Source: Nesterenkonia aurantiaca (GTDB taxonomy: Bacteria > Actinomycetota > Actinomycetes > Actinomycetales > Micrococcaceae). Taken from it: DNA of 64,000 nucleotides. Positions 34,578 through 43,842 of this stretch are shown here, in pieces; the first letter of the stretch is position 1; each line of letters starts with the position of its first letter. A program made the position numbers and the translations under genes. Location: assembly GCF_004364585.1 (NCBI RefSeq), contig NZ_SOAN01000004.1, positions 207,530 through 271,529 on the forward strand, read 5' to 3'. Below the pieces are notes generated by a model, which made no database searches, was not told the DNA's origin, and saw nothing but the letters and a program-made list of their open reading frames with translations.

Positions 34578-36230
34578 TCACTGCGCCCGCTCATAGGCCT
34601 CATTCGCCAGGTCCACGAGCTGCTGCATGTTCAGGTTCTCCAGCTCGGCGAGATAGGCGTCCCAGTCCTCGAAGGACCGCTGACCCAGGATGAACTGGGA
34701 GGAGGCGGTCTGCACATGGTCCGTCAGCGTGGTCTGCAGCAGGCCAGCCTGCTCCAGCTCGAGATCGGTGAACGGATAGGGCGGGGTCACCGGGAGCTCC
34801 TCCTTGTCATGCATCTTCTCCTGCCACTCGACCACATGCGGGCGGAAGGTCGAGTGCACCAGCTCGGTGGTGGAACCCACCGCGTGGAGGAACGGCTGGT
34901 TGGAGAAGCCGTAGTCCCGCACCAGGTGCTCCTCGGCCTCGGGGTTCAGGCTGTTGAGGTCGATGTTCGAGTCCAGCTCGCGTTCACCATCGGCGTTGAG
35001 CGTGTAGGTCTCGCCCTCCACGCCCCAGGTGGCGTACTCCAGGCCCTCGTCCGAGTAGTACAGCCAGTCGATGAACTGCAGCTTGGCAAGGAAGTCATCG
35101 TCCTCCGCGATGGAGGAGGAGATGGCGAGCCCGCTGTCGAAGCGTGCTCCGCTGTGAACGAAGTCCCCGTCCTCGCCGCCGGGGATCGGGATGAGCCGCG
35201 CCTCGGCACCCTCGGTGCCGAGCTCATCGAATCCGCGGGTGTAGATCTGGGTGGACTCGTCATTGCCCGCGATGGCCAGCGAGCTCCCGGAGGAGAACTT
35301 CTGCTCGGCCATGCGATCATCCTGCGTCAGGGTCTCTGAGTCCATCAGGCCCTCCTCGAGGAGGCCGGCGAAGAACTCCAGGAGCTCGCGGTACTCATCG
35401 GAGGCTCCGGCGTAGATGAACTCTTCGGCCTCATGGTCGAAGTAGATGCCATCGCCGTAGCCCCAGCCGGCCACGGTGTTGAAGTTCGCCGAGGCGAAGT
35501 TCAGCGTGCTCTGCAGCTCCCAGCGATCCGAGTACGGGACCGAATCCGGGTACTCCTCCTTGACCTCGCGCAGCTGGTCCGCGAACTCTTCCCAGGTCTC
35601 GGGCTCCTCGAATCCCATCTCATCCCAGATGTCACCTCGGACCACCAGCGAGAAGTGCTGGAAGGGATCCTCCAGCAGACCAGGCAGGATGTAGGCGTTT
35701 CCGTCCTCCTGGTAGAGCGCCTCATAGTCCTCACGAAGATCCCAGGCGTCGAGCTTCTCGGTGAAGTTGGGCATGTGATCCAGATAATCGCTCACCGGCA
35801 GCAGCGCCCCGCCAGAGATGTAGGGCACCTCCTGACCGGGATAGGTCACCGGGACGAAATCGGGCATGTCTCCGGCACCGATCACCAGGGATCTCCGCTG
35901 TTCGAAGTCGCTCAGCGGCGCATCCACGATCGAGAGCGATACATTGTGGTTCTCCTCGAGGTGTTCGAAGAACATCCACTCGTCGTCCAACCCATGGTCG
36001 GGGTTGTTGCGGTAGAGCACCGAGAGCTCCAGGGGCTCGGTGGCCACGAAGCTGTCCCCAGCCCCGAAGTCAGCCATGGCCGCCAGGTCACGCTCGCCGG
36101 CATCTACGCCCGCGTCACCGGCGGCGTCGCCCCCGCCACAGCTGGTGGCCAGCAGCGAGCCGGCCGCAATGAGCCCCACCACACCGGTCCGGGACCTGCG
36201 GTTTCGATTTTTAGCTGTCATAGTCTGCAC
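34578..36230 (-). CDS. Extracellular solute-binding lipoprotein (ABC importer type)
   Basis: 550-residue lipoprotein: signal peptide with lipobox LLATSCGGG (Cys about 31) and a large periplasmic-binding fold of the sugar-binding family 1/LplA type (LSVLYRNNPDHGLDDEW, GAGDMPDFVPVTYPGQEVPYISGGALLPVSDYLD, in part: GDMPDFVPVTYPGQEV). The composition is very acidic. The start is either the GTG at 36230 or the ATG three codons in (36221). No permease or ATPase gene is adjacent, so it is an orphan binding protein, or its transporter is elsewhere. A TGTATC-N5-GATACA dyad upstream suggests specific regulation. Oligo- or polysaccharide fragments are the likely ligands. Confidence 0.88.
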   Translation of the reverse strand: MQTMTAKNRNRRSRTGVVGLIAAGSLLATSCGGGDAAGDAGVDAGERDLAAMADFGAGDSFVATEPLELSVLYRNNPDHGLDDEWMFFEHLEENHNVSLSIVDAPLSDFEQRRSLVIGAGDMPDFVPVTYPGQEVPYISGGALLPVSDYLDHMPNFTEKLDAWDLREDYEALYQEDGNAYILPGLLEDPFQHFSLVVRGDIWDEMGFEEPETWEEFADQLREVKEEYPDSVPYSDRWELQSTLNFASANFNTVAGWGYGDGIYFDHEAEEFIYAGASDEYRELLEFFAGLLEEGLMDSETLTQDDRMAEQKFSSGSSLAIAGNDESTQIYTRGFDELGTEGAEARLIPIPGGEDGDFVHSGARFDSGLAISSSIAEDDDFLAKLQFIDWLYYSDEGLEYATWGVEGETYTLNADGERELDSNIDLNSLNPEAEEHLVRDYGFSNQPFLHAVGSTTELVHSTFRPHVVEWQEKMHDKEELPVTPPYPFTDLELEQAGLLQTTLTDHVQTASSQFILGQRSFEDWDAYLAELENLNMQQLVDLANEAYERAQ

Positions 36231-36260
36231 GCCTTTTCCCTCATACAGCTCATCTGATTT

Positions 36261-36277
36261 TGTATCTTGGTGATACA
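36261..36277. promoter_or_regulatory. Dyad TGTATC-N5-GATACA upstream of the binding-protein gene
   Basis: A perfect 6-bp inverted repeat with a 5-bp spacer, 31 bp upstream of the GTG at 36230. The size and position are those of a repressor operator, for example of the GntR or LacI families. No regulator gene is adjacent. Confidence 0.45.
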
Positions 36278-36498
36278 GATCACACTCAGTATAGGGTCAC
36301 ACCATGCAACTATTTCAAGGACCATCCTCACACCGGCGATTCTCGCCGGTTCCTCGAGCCGGCCAGATCTCCAGATCCACGGGCCTTGCCGTGCCCTGCT
36401 CGCGCTCCTATTCTGAGTCCACCCGGAGATCTGGGCGCCTGGCGCAGGTGTGAGCCACCGCTGGCACGTTTTGCTTCACACCCTCATAGGGAGCCGCC
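36278..36498. other. Intergenic region upstream of the DrrA-type ABC gene
   Basis: No gene is seen. The region holds a perfect 8-bp hairpin (ACCGGCGA-TTC-TCGCCGGT, 36332-36350) and two 10-bp inverted copies, CCAGATCTCC (36363-36372) and GGAGATCTGG (36425-36434), 62 bp apart centre to centre, which could be paired operator sites. The ribosome site before the ABC gene is AGGGAGCC. Confidence 0.4.
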
Positions 36499-37503
36499 AT
36501 GTCGCAGAGTCAGATCGCTATCAGCGCGGAGGGCGTGGAGCGCCGGTTCGGGGACCTGCGCGCGGTAGACGGCGTCAGCCTCGAGGTCAAGGCCAGTGAG
36601 ATCTACGGGTTCCTGGGGCCGAACGGGGCGGGGAAGTCCACGCTGACCCGGATCTTGTGCACCCTGCTCACCCCCTCGGCCGGTCGAGCCACCGTGGCCG
36701 GCTACGACGTCGCGTCCCAGCCCGGCGAGGTGCGGCTCCGCGCCGGGGTGGCCCTGCAGGAGGCTGCGCTGGACGATAAGCAGACCGGCGCGGAGATGCT
36801 CGCGCTGCAGGGCCGGTTCTATGGGCTCACGGCCAAGGCCACCAAGGCTCGGGTGGATCAGCTCACCAAACTCGTCGACATCGGCTCCGCACTCGATCGC
36901 CGGATCGGCACCTACTCCGGGGGCATGAAGCGGCGGCTGGATCTCGCGCTCGCCCTGGTCCATGACCCGCAGGTCCTGTTCCTGGACGAACCCACCACCG
37001 GCCTGGACCCGGTGAGCCGGGCGAAGGTGTGGCAGGAGGTGCGCAGACTCAACCAGGAGCTGGGAATGACCGTCTTCCTCACCACCCAGTACCTGGAAGA
37101 GGCCGACGAGCTGGCGGACCGGGTGGGGATCATCAACAAGGGCAAGCTGGTCGCCGAAGGAACCCCGGCCCAGCTCAAACGCACCATCGGCACCGATGTC
37201 GTGATCGTCACCGTCACCGGGGACGCGACCGACGCCGGGCGGGCCCTGGAGTCGCTGGAGCTTGTGGAACGCGTCGAGGTCAACGGGCCGACGCTGACCC
37301 TGAGCGTCATCGACGGCCCCTCGGCGATCAGCCCGATCGCCGTCGCGCTGGCCCAGGTCCCTGACACGCAGGTCATGGAGCTGTCCCTGCGTCGACCCTC
37401 GCTCGATGATGTCTTCCTCTCCGTGACCGGGGAGCACATCACCGACCCCAGCGCGTTCATGGCCAGCGCCTCGGCGGCACAGAATCTCCAGGAGCCCCAG
37501 TGA
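36499..37503 (+). CDS. DrrA-type ABC transporter ATP-binding protein
   Basis: ATPase subunit of a type 2 ABC exporter, 334 residues. Walker A is GPNGAGKST (40-48), the signature is YSGGMKRRLDLALAL, Walker B is VLFLDEPTTGLDP, and the switch histidine position reads FLTTQYLEEAD with Gln in place of the usual His. That Gln is normal in the DrrA group. The C-terminal region (about 235-334) is the DrrA-type extension. It is followed by its permease with a 4-bp overlap. The substrate may be a drug or lipid; it is not determined by sequence. Confidence 0.92.
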   Translation: MSQSQIAISAEGVERRFGDLRAVDGVSLEVKASEIYGFLGPNGAGKSTLTRILCTLLTPSAGRATVAGYDVASQPGEVRLRAGVALQEAALDDKQTGAEMLALQGRFYGLTAKATKARVDQLTKLVDIGSALDRRIGTYSGGMKRRLDLALALVHDPQVLFLDEPTTGLDPVSRAKVWQEVRRLNQELGMTVFLTTQYLEEADELADRVGIINKGKLVAEGTPAQLKRTIGTDVVIVTVTGDATDAGRALESLELVERVEVNGPTLTLSVIDGPSAISPIAVALAQVPDTQVMELSLRRPSLDDVFLSVTGEHITDPSAFMASASAAQNLQEPQ

Positions 37504-38315
37504 ACTCGTCCACCAGCACGATCACGCCCCCAGCCACCCGGATCGAACCCAAGAGCGCCGGGTTTCTGCGCGACCTCAGCTCCGTCTCCTACAGGGCGCT
37601 GCGCGCCATCCCCCGAGATCCCGCCGCGGTGATCCCTGCGCTGATCATCCCGCTGTTCTTCTTCGTGGTGAACATCGGCGCCCTGGAACCCGTGGCAGAA
37701 GGCATCGGCGTGGCCGACTTCCGAGCGTTCCAGCTTCCGGTGGCCATCGTCTTCGCCGTCACCGGCGTCTCCCGGGCGAGCGACCTGGTGACCGATATCA
37801 GCAGCGGCTACTTCGACCGGTTGCTGCTGACACCGATGAGCCGCACCGCCCTGCTGCTGGGCCTGATGGTCGCGGATCTGGTGCTGGTGATGGCCCTGTG
37901 TGTGCCGGTGCTGATCCTGGGCTTCTTCGTCGGGGTGGAGTTCGCCACGGGAGTCTCCGGCGTCCTCGCCTTCGTGCTCATCGGAGGGCTCTGGGGCCTG
38001 GCGTTCACCGGGTTCCCCTATGCCATCGCGCTGCGCACCGGAAGCCCGGCCGCGGTGAACTCCTCCTTCCTGCTGTTCTTTCCCTTCGCCTTCCTGACCA
38101 CCTCCTTCCTGCCCCAGGAGGCACTGACCGGCTGGCTCGCGGCCATCGCGGACTACAACCCGATCACCTATCTGCTGGCAACGCTGCGTTCGCTGATCTC
38201 CGAGGGCTGGGTCTGGGCGGACCTGTGGCCAGGGCTGCTGGCGATCCTCATTGTGGGCTCGGTGAGCTTCACGCTGGCCTTCGGGGCGCTGCGCGGCCGA
38301 GTCTCGCGCGGATGA
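37500..38315 (+). CDS. DrrB-type ABC transporter permease
   Basis: 271-residue ABC-2 permease with six hydrophobic segments. The N-terminal cytoplasmic part is followed by AVIPALIIPLFFFVVNIGAL; a middle EGIGVADFRAFQLPVAIVFAVTGVSRASDLVTDISSGYFDRLLLTPMSRTALLLG segment (in part: SGYFDRLLLTPMSRTALLLG) is the typical coupling-helix region, and the end reads NPITYLLATLRSLISEGW. It overlaps the ATPase gene by 4 bp (GTGA), so the two form one exporter. The start codon is the GTG at 37500. Confidence 0.9.
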   Translation: MNSSTSTITPPATRIEPKSAGFLRDLSSVSYRALRAIPRDPAAVIPALIIPLFFFVVNIGALEPVAEGIGVADFRAFQLPVAIVFAVTGVSRASDLVTDISSGYFDRLLLTPMSRTALLLGLMVADLVLVMALCVPVLILGFFVGVEFATGVSGVLAFVLIGGLWGLAFTGFPYAIALRTGSPAAVNSSFLLFFPFAFLTTSFLPQEALTGWLAAIADYNPITYLLATLRSLISEGWVWADLWPGLLAILIVGSVSFTLAFGALRGRVSRG

Positions 38316-38362
38316 GGCGCACGCCGCTCCTCCGGTGACACGCTCAGGTTAGGCTGGCGGGC

Positions 38363-38854
38363 ATGATCGCGCCTGCTCTAGATGACACCGGCCCGCGGCT
38401 GCGCACCCAGGTGCCGCTGCGCTGGGGCGATATGGACGCCTATGGCCACATCAACAATGTCGAGGTGCTGCGGCTCCTCGAAGAGGCGCGCATCCGAGCT
38501 TTCGGAGCACCGGCGCATACCGGCAGCCCCGTTGGGGAACCATTGGCGCCGCTGTTCAACGAGCTCCCCCGCGAGGCTCAGGCGCTCGTCGTCGAACACC
38601 GGGTGCGCTACCTGGCCAGCCTGGAGTATCGAGATGTCCCCGCGCGGATCGATGTCTGGGTGACCCAGCTCAAGGGTGCGGGGCTGACCCTGGCCTATGA
38701 GATCCGCGACGGGGTGGACGGCAGCCGGTGCGTGATCGCCGAGACCCAACTGGCCTTCTTCGACACCGGCACAAAGACGCTGCTGCGACTGACGGCTCAG
38801 CAGCGGGAACAGGCCTCGGCGCACCGCGCAGCATCGCCGTTCCGCGCGACCTGA
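38363..38854 (+). CDS. Hotdog-fold acyl-CoA thioesterase (4HBT type)
   Basis: 163 residues. The active-site block is LRWGDMDAYGHINNVEVLRLLEEARI, in which Asp and the HINN segment form the catalytic site of 4-hydroxybenzoyl-CoA-type thioesterases. A later LEYRDVPARIDVWVTQLKGAGLTLAYEI segment forms the second hotdog strand set. It probably hydrolyses short or aromatic acyl-CoAs in the cytoplasm. It follows the DrrAB-type genes by 47 bp but has no obvious link to them. Confidence 0.88.
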   Translation: MIAPALDDTGPRLRTQVPLRWGDMDAYGHINNVEVLRLLEEARIRAFGAPAHTGSPVGEPLAPLFNELPREAQALVVEHRVRYLASLEYRDVPARIDVWVTQLKGAGLTLAYEIRDGVDGSRCVIAETQLAFFDTGTKTLLRLTAQQREQASAHRAASPFRAT

Positions 38855-38952
38855 GCCAGCGCCCGGCCTTTGTCGCGTCCCGGGCCTGCTGCGCCGGTTG
38901 CCGAACCGTGACCCGAGGACTACCACGGAAATCCCAGATCAGACGATGATGC

Positions 38953-40362
38953 GTGGATACGATCAGCCCCATGCTTCCCCGCGAACACCTTCCCCATCGT
39001 GGACAGGGAGGCAGGCCCACTCGGCGCCGCCTCGGGCACCGAGCCCTGGGGCTTGTCACTGCCACGCTCCTGATGACCGCCTGCAGCCCTGCCGTCTTCC
39101 ACCCCGCCCCGGCGCAGGAGGCAGCCGCCGAGCCGGCGCTCGCCGAGCAGGCCGAACAGGCTGAACCGACCGAGCAGGCCGAGCAGGACGGGGAGGACGC
39201 GGCGCCGCTGCCGGCGCTCGCCGCGGAGGTGAAGAGCGCCAGGGAGTCCCAGCGGACAGCGGCGGCCGAGGGCGCGTCTGCCCTGGAGGCGGCGCACCAG
39301 CAGCACCAGGAGGAGCTTGCCGCCGAAGAGGCGCGGCTTGCGGCGGAACAAGCCGAGGCCGAGGCGGAGATCGAGCGGCAGCGCCTGGAGGATCAGGCGG
39401 CACAGGAGGCGGCTCGGGATCAGGACGGCTGGACCGAAGAGCGTGAGGACGACGCCGAGGCTGAGGCGCCGACGGAACAGGACACCCCCGCCGAGCCCGC
39501 TCCGGAGGGCTCTGCCGAAGAAGGCGCCGGCGAGGAAGATGCTGGTGCAGAAGACGCCGGGGCAGAGGACATCCTTGAAGAGGATGGGATTGAAGAGGAT
39601 CCCGCTCCGAGCGCTCCCTCCCCCGAAGAACCATCCCCTGATGAGTCCGAGCCGGTCAGACCCGAGGCTCCGGCCGATGCCCCCAGCTTCACCGGTGATC
39701 TCGACGACTACCTGGAGGAGCTCGCCGCCCACTACCCTGGCGACATCTCGATCAGCGTGGCAGAGCTGGGCGGCCAGGGCCGCACCGGTTCCACCGCAGG
39801 CGGAGAATCCCGGGTCAGCGCCAGCACCTACAAGGTCTTCGTCGCGTACGGGATCCTTGATCGAGTCGAATCCGGGGAGCTGGACTGGGCGGACCCGATC
39901 GACGGCGGTCGCGATCGCGCCACCTGCTTCGCCGATATGCTCTCGGTCAGCGACAACCCCTGCGCCGATGACTTCCGCGAGGAGCTCGGCTGGGAAGGAC
40001 TGCGTGACATCGCCGCGGAGACCGGCGGCCCGGCCACGGACTTCATCCCGGCCTATGCGCGCACCTCCGCCAACGACCTCACCGCGTTCATGACCCGGTT
40101 GGAGTCCGGTGCGCTGGAGATCAGCGAAGCAAGCCGATCACGCCTGCTGGGCGCGCTGGAGTCCAACATCTTCCGCGAGGGCATCGGCGCCGGAAGCGCC
40201 GGAACGGTGCTGAACAAGGTGGGCTTCATCGACGGCTACCTCAACGACACCGCGATCGTGCGGCACCCACAGGGCAGCTACGTGCTCTCCATCATGTCCG
40301 AGGGATCGGACTGGACCGCGATCAGCAGCATCACCAGCGACGTCGAGGCCGCCCTGTACTGA
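38953..40362 (+). CDS. Class A beta-lactamase-like lipoprotein with long acidic linker
   Basis: 469 residues. A lipoprotein signal (LLMTAC, Cys44) is followed by about 195 residues of Ala/Glu/Gln-rich, partly coiled-coil and then very acidic sequence (about 50-245), and by a serine beta-lactamase-like domain (about 246-469). Catalytic motifs are Ser291-Thr-Tyr-Lys294, Ser333-Asp-Asn335 and a KTG-like Lys-Val-Gly in NKVGFIDG. Cys325 and Cys337 flank the SDN loop and could form a disulfide. The class A Glu166 motif is not obvious. It may be a penicillin-binding-like serine hydrolase held away from the membrane rather than a true beta-lactamase. The start is the GTG at 38953 or the ATG at 38971. 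Confidence 0.82.
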   Translation: MDTISPMLPREHLPHRGQGGRPTRRRLGHRALGLVTATLLMTACSPAVFHPAPAQEAAAEPALAEQAEQAEPTEQAEQDGEDAAPLPALAAEVKSARESQRTAAAEGASALEAAHQQHQEELAAEEARLAAEQAEAEAEIERQRLEDQAAQEAARDQDGWTEEREDDAEAEAPTEQDTPAEPAPEGSAEEGAGEEDAGAEDAGAEDILEEDGIEEDPAPSAPSPEEPSPDESEPVRPEAPADAPSFTGDLDDYLEELAAHYPGDISISVAELGGQGRTGSTAGGESRVSASTYKVFVAYGILDRVESGELDWADPIDGGRDRATCFADMLSVSDNPCADDFREELGWEGLRDIAAETGGPATDFIPAYARTSANDLTAFMTRLESGALEISEASRSRLLGALESNIFREGIGAGSAGTVLNKVGFIDGYLNDTAIVRHPQGSYVLSIMSEGSDWTAISSITSDVEAALY

Positions 40363-40403
40363 GCGATCCAGTATCGGGCGACCTCGTCCAAAGTCCGGTG
40401 CTC

Positions 40404-40424
40404 CCCGCAGGCTAGGCCTGCGGG
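40404..40424. terminator. Hairpin between convergent genes
   Basis: A perfect 9-bp stem CCCGCAGGC-TAG-GCCTGCGGG with a 3-nt loop between the convergent serine-hydrolase and der genes. There is no T-tract, so it may only block or stabilise 3' ends. It could serve both strands. Confidence 0.5.
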
Positions 40425-40434
40425 ACGCCGCGGC

Positions 40435-41976
40435 CTACTTGCGCTTGCGCTTCTCGCGCACGCGCATGGAGACCTCGATCGGTGAGCCGGTGAAGTCGAA
40501 GGTCTCACGCAGCCGGCGGGTGATGTAGCGCCGGTATCCCGGGTCCAGGAAGCCGGTGGTGAAGAGCACGAAGCGCGGGGGCTTTGTGGAGGGCTGGGTG
40601 GCGAAGAGGATCCGGGGCTGCTTGCCGCCGCGGACCGGGTGCGGATGGGCCGCGACCAGTTCGCCGAGGAAGGCGTTGAGCCGTCCGGTGGAGATGCGTC
40701 GGCCCCAGCTGGTCAGCGCGGTGTCCAGCGCCGGTGCGAGCTTGTCCTTGTGCCAGCCGGTCAGTGCGGACACGTTGACCCGCGGGGCCCAGGCGATGTG
40801 CGCCAGGTCTCGGGTGACTTCACGTTCGAGGTAGTAGCGGCGCTCCTCGTCCATCAGGTCCCATTTGTTGTAGGCCACCACCAGGGCGCGACCGGAGTCC
40901 ACGGCCATCTGGATGATCCGCACATCCTGCTCGGAGACCGGCTCCTCCACCGAGAGCAGCACCACGGCGACCTCGGCCTTGTCCAGGGCGCGCTGGGTGC
41001 GCAGCATCGCGTAGTACTCGGAGCCTGAGGCCATGTGCTGACGACGCCGGATGCCGGCGGTGTCCACGAAGCGCCAGGTCTCTCCGCCGAGCTCGATGAA
41101 CTCATCCACCGGGTCCATGGTGGTGCCGGCCACGGAGTCCACGACCACGCGCTCGGAGCCTGCCAGCTTGTTCAACAGCGAGGACTTGCCCACATTGGGC
41201 CGCCCCACCAGCGCCACGCGGCGCGGACCGCCGGTGGGGATCATCCCGCCATGCTCGGCGAACTCCGGGAGCGCCTTCACGGCGGCGTCGAGCAGGTCAC
41301 CGGTGCCGGTGCCGTGCAGCGCCGAGACCGGATAGGGCTCGCCGAGTCCGAGGTTCCAGAGCGCGTAGACCTCGCTCATGTGCGAGGGCGCGTCGACCTT
41401 GTTGGCCACCAGCAGCACCGGCTTCTTCTTGCGCCGCAGCATCCGCACCACGGCTTCGTCCACGGCGGTAGCCCCGACGAGTCCGTCGACCACGAAGATC
41501 ACGGCGTCGGCCTCGTCCACGGCCATCTCGGCCTGTTCTGCGACTCGCTTGTGCATCCCGCGGGCGTCCTGCTCCCAGCCGCCGGTGTCGACCAGGGTGA
41601 AGTCCTTGCCGTTCCACTCCGCGTCATAGGAGACCCGGTCGCGGGTCACGCCGGGCACGTCTTCGACCACGGCCTCCTTGGAGCGGGTGATCCGGTTGAC
41701 CAGCGTGGACTTGCCCACGTTGGGGCGCCCGATCACGGCCAGGGCCGGCGGGGCCGCGACATAGGGCTCGTAGTCCTCGTCGTCCTCGTCATAGTCCAGG
41801 AGGGCGGCGTCTTCCTCGGCCAGCTCATAGTCGGAGAGTCCGGCGCGCAGCGCGGCGGCGCGCGCCTCGGCCTCCTCCTCGGTGATGGAGGCCAGTCGTT
41901 CGGCCAACCGGTCGTCCTCGACGGCCGGAATGTATTCCGGGGACTCGGAGGGGTTGTTCTCAGCGTGATTCGCCAC
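40435..41976 (-). CDS. der: Ribosome biogenesis GTPase Der
   Basis: Double-GTPase needed for 50S subunit assembly, 513 residues. The first G domain has [17 protein letters not shown] and DTGGWE, the second [16 protein letters not shown] and DTAGIRRR with NKWDL, followed by the KH-like C-terminal domain ([10 protein letters not shown]). An acidic N-terminal extension of about 75 residues ([11 protein letters not shown] region) precedes the first G domain. The GTG start at 41976 has AGGAG 6 bp upstream and lies within the cmk end (17-bp overlap). It is the last gene of the parA-scpAB-rluB-tyrA-cmk-der run. Confidence 0.97.
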   Translation of the reverse strand: MANHAENNPSESPEYIPAVEDDRLAERLASITEEEAEARAAALRAGLSDYELAEEDAALLDYDEDDEDYEPYVAAPPALAVIGRPNVGKSTLVNRITRSKEAVVEDVPGVTRDRVSYDAEWNGKDFTLVDTGGWEQDARGMHKRVAEQAEMAVDEADAVIFVVDGLVGATAVDEAVVRMLRRKKKPVLLVANKVDAPSHMSEVYALWNLGLGEPYPVSALHGTGTGDLLDAAVKALPEFAEHGGMIPTGGPRRVALVGRPNVGKSSLLNKLAGSERVVVDSVAGTTMDPVDEFIELGGETWRFVDTAGIRRRQHMASGSEYYAMLRTQRALDKAEVAVVLLSVEEPVSEQDVRIIQMAVDSGRALVVAYNKWDLMDEERRYYLEREVTRDLAHIAWAPRVNVSALTGWHKDKLAPALDTALTSWGRRISTGRLNAFLGELVAAHPHPVRGGKQPRILFATQPSTKPPRFVLFTTGFLDPGYRRYITRRLRETFDFTGSPIEVSMRVREKRKRK

Positions 41977-42697
41977 GGGATGCTCCTGCAGATGGGATCG
42001 AGAGTGGTTCGTCGGAGGCCTGTTCCACGCGCTGGATCAGCGCGTCGATGGTCTCCTGAAAGGTCAGGTCCGAGGAGTCCAGCACGGCGACGCCGTCGGC
42101 TGCCTCGGTGAAGTTCGACGCGGTGGAGTCGCGGGCGTCGCGGGCGATCACCTGGCGGTGCAGCGCCTCGGCGGTCTCAGTGCCGCCCAGCTGCAGGCCA
42201 CGGCGGCGCAGCCGGGCCTCCGCGGAGGCGGTGAGCAGCACGCGCACCTGCGCGTCAGGGGCCACCACAGTGGTGATGTCGCGACCCTCGGCCACGATGA
42301 AGCCGGAGTCGTCGATGATCCGGCGCTGAGCGGCGATCAGCAGCGCACGGGCCGGGCGGTTGGTCGCGATCTCAGAGACCCGCTCGGAGATCCGGGTCTC
42401 GCGGATCGCCGCGGTGACATCGCTCTGCCCGACGGTGATGGTCTGGTGATCGGGGTCGGTGGAGATGGTCAGCGGCAGCTCCCCCACGGCCACAGCCACC
42501 GCCCGCTCGTCGGCCAGGTCTATCCCTTGGGCCAGGCAGTACCAGGTGGCGGCGCGGTACATCGCTCCGGTGTCCAGGTAGGCCGCGCCGAGCCGGCCGG
42601 CCACCGCACGGCAGACGCTGGACTTCCCGGACCCCGAGGGTCCGTCCACTGCAATGATCAGGCGCTGTCTTTGACTCACGAGAGCACTACCTTCCAT
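41960..42697 (-). CDS. cmk: Cytidylate kinase
   Basis: Phosphorylates CMP and dCMP with ATP. The P-loop is [10 protein letters not shown], followed by [16 protein letters not shown] and [30 protein letters not shown] (in part: [20 protein letters not shown]), both typical. The start could be the ATG at 42697 or the GTG at 42679, which overlaps the preceding stop codon by 4 bp (GTGA) and is closer to the P-loop. Translation seems coupled on both sides. Confidence 0.96.
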   Translation of the reverse strand: MEGSALVSQRQRLIIAVDGPSGSGKSSVCRAVAGRLGAAYLDTGAMYRAATWYCLAQGIDLADERAVAVAVGELPLTISTDPDHQTITVGQSDVTAAIRETRISERVSEIATNRPARALLIAAQRRIIDDSGFIVAEGRDITTVVAPDAQVRVLLTASAEARLRRRGLQLGGTETAEALHRQVIARDARDSTASNFTEAADGVAVLDSSDLTFQETIDALIQRVEQASDEPLSIPSAGASRGESR

Positions 42698-43842
42698 CCA
42701 AATTCCGTCATGGCTTCGGCGAGCTCATCACGCCGTCCAGGCAGCACGGAGAGCTCCACCATGCCGACCTGGTGGCCGGCGGAGTGCTCCATGCGGAGGT
42801 CTTCGACGTTGACCCCGACGGTGGCCACGTCATTGAGCACCGCGGCGATCTGTCCGGGCTTGTCGTCCACGATCACGGTGAGCACCGTGAAGGACTGCGG
42901 TGGGGCGCCGTGCTTGCCGGGCACCCGGGTGACTCCGGAGTTGCCCTCGGCGATCAGCTGGGCGATGTCGGCCTGCCCGCCCGGAGCGCGCGGGGCCTCC
43001 AGGGTGCTGATCAGTCGTTCCATGTCGGCGCGGAGTCCGTAGAGGATCTCCACCACCGGACGGGCGTTGGAGGAGAGGATCTGCACCCACAGCCCTGGGT
43101 CGGAGGCCGCGATCCGGGTGACGTCGCGCAGCCCGTTGCCGGCCAGCGCGAGCGCCGAGACCGGTGCGTCCTGCAGCCGGGAGGCCACCAGGGAGGCAGC
43201 GATCTGCGGCAGGTGTGAGATCAGCGCCACGGATTCGTCGTGCCGGGCAGGGTCCATCTGGTGCACCGTGGCGCCGAGCCGGCGTCCCACCTCGCCGGCC
43301 CATTTCACGGCCTCGGGGGCAGAGAGCTGGTCTCCGGTGACCGGGTCCACCGCGGGGCAGATCACCCAGGGCATCGAGGTGAAGAGCTCACCGCGCGCGG
43401 CTACAGGCCCGGACTTCTCCCGGCCCGCCATCGGGTGGGTGCCCACATAGCGACCCAGATCAGCCCGGGTCAGCGCGGAGGCTTCGTCCTGCGTGCGGTG
43501 CAGCAGCAGGCTGAGGATCTCGGACTTGGTGGAGGCGATGTCGAGCACGACGGCGTCGGGGAACCGGATCAGCGCGGCCGCGACCTCCGCAGCGGTGGCC
43601 TCCGGGGGTGCGGCGACGATGACGATCTCCGGGTCGCTCCCCTCAGGGGCCTGCTCCAGGATGATGCCGGCGCCGATGTCGGCGGCGATGGCCTGTGCGG
43701 TGGCAGAGGGGTCCGAGAGCAGCACCTGGTGCCCGTCGGCGCGCAGGCCGAGCCCGATGCTGGTGCCGAGCAGCCCGGTGCCGCGGATCAGCACGGTCGG
43801 GGTCTGACGCACGCTGTCCGGTGTGGCGGTGAGCAGGTTCAT
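42676..43842 (-). CDS. tyrA: Prephenate dehydrogenase with ACT domain
   Basis: Oxidatively decarboxylates prephenate to 4-hydroxyphenylpyruvate for tyrosine. The NAD site is IRGTGLLGTSIGLGLRADGH, the catalytic region contains GTHPMAGREKSG with the conserved histidine, and an ACT domain occupies about residues 310-388 (VLTVIVDDKPGQIAAVLNDVATVGVN, in part: VDDKPGQIAAVLNDVATVG), a likely tyrosine sensor. The 388-residue length is usual for actinobacteria. It overlaps rluB by 4 bp (ATGA). The placement of tyrA between rluB and cmk is common in Micrococcaceae. Confidence 0.94.
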   Translation of the reverse strand: MNLLTATPDSVRQTPTVLIRGTGLLGTSIGLGLRADGHQVLLSDPSATAQAIAADIGAGIILEQAPEGSDPEIVIVAAPPEATAAEVAAALIRFPDAVVLDIASTKSEILSLLLHRTQDEASALTRADLGRYVGTHPMAGREKSGPVAARGELFTSMPWVICPAVDPVTGDQLSAPEAVKWAGEVGRRLGATVHQMDPARHDESVALISHLPQIAASLVASRLQDAPVSALALAGNGLRDVTRIAASDPGLWVQILSSNARPVVEILYGLRADMERLISTLEAPRAPGGQADIAQLIAEGNSGVTRVPGKHGAPPQSFTVLTVIVDDKPGQIAAVLNDVATVGVNVEDLRMEHSAGHQVGMVELSVLPGRRDELAEAMTEFGWKVVLS

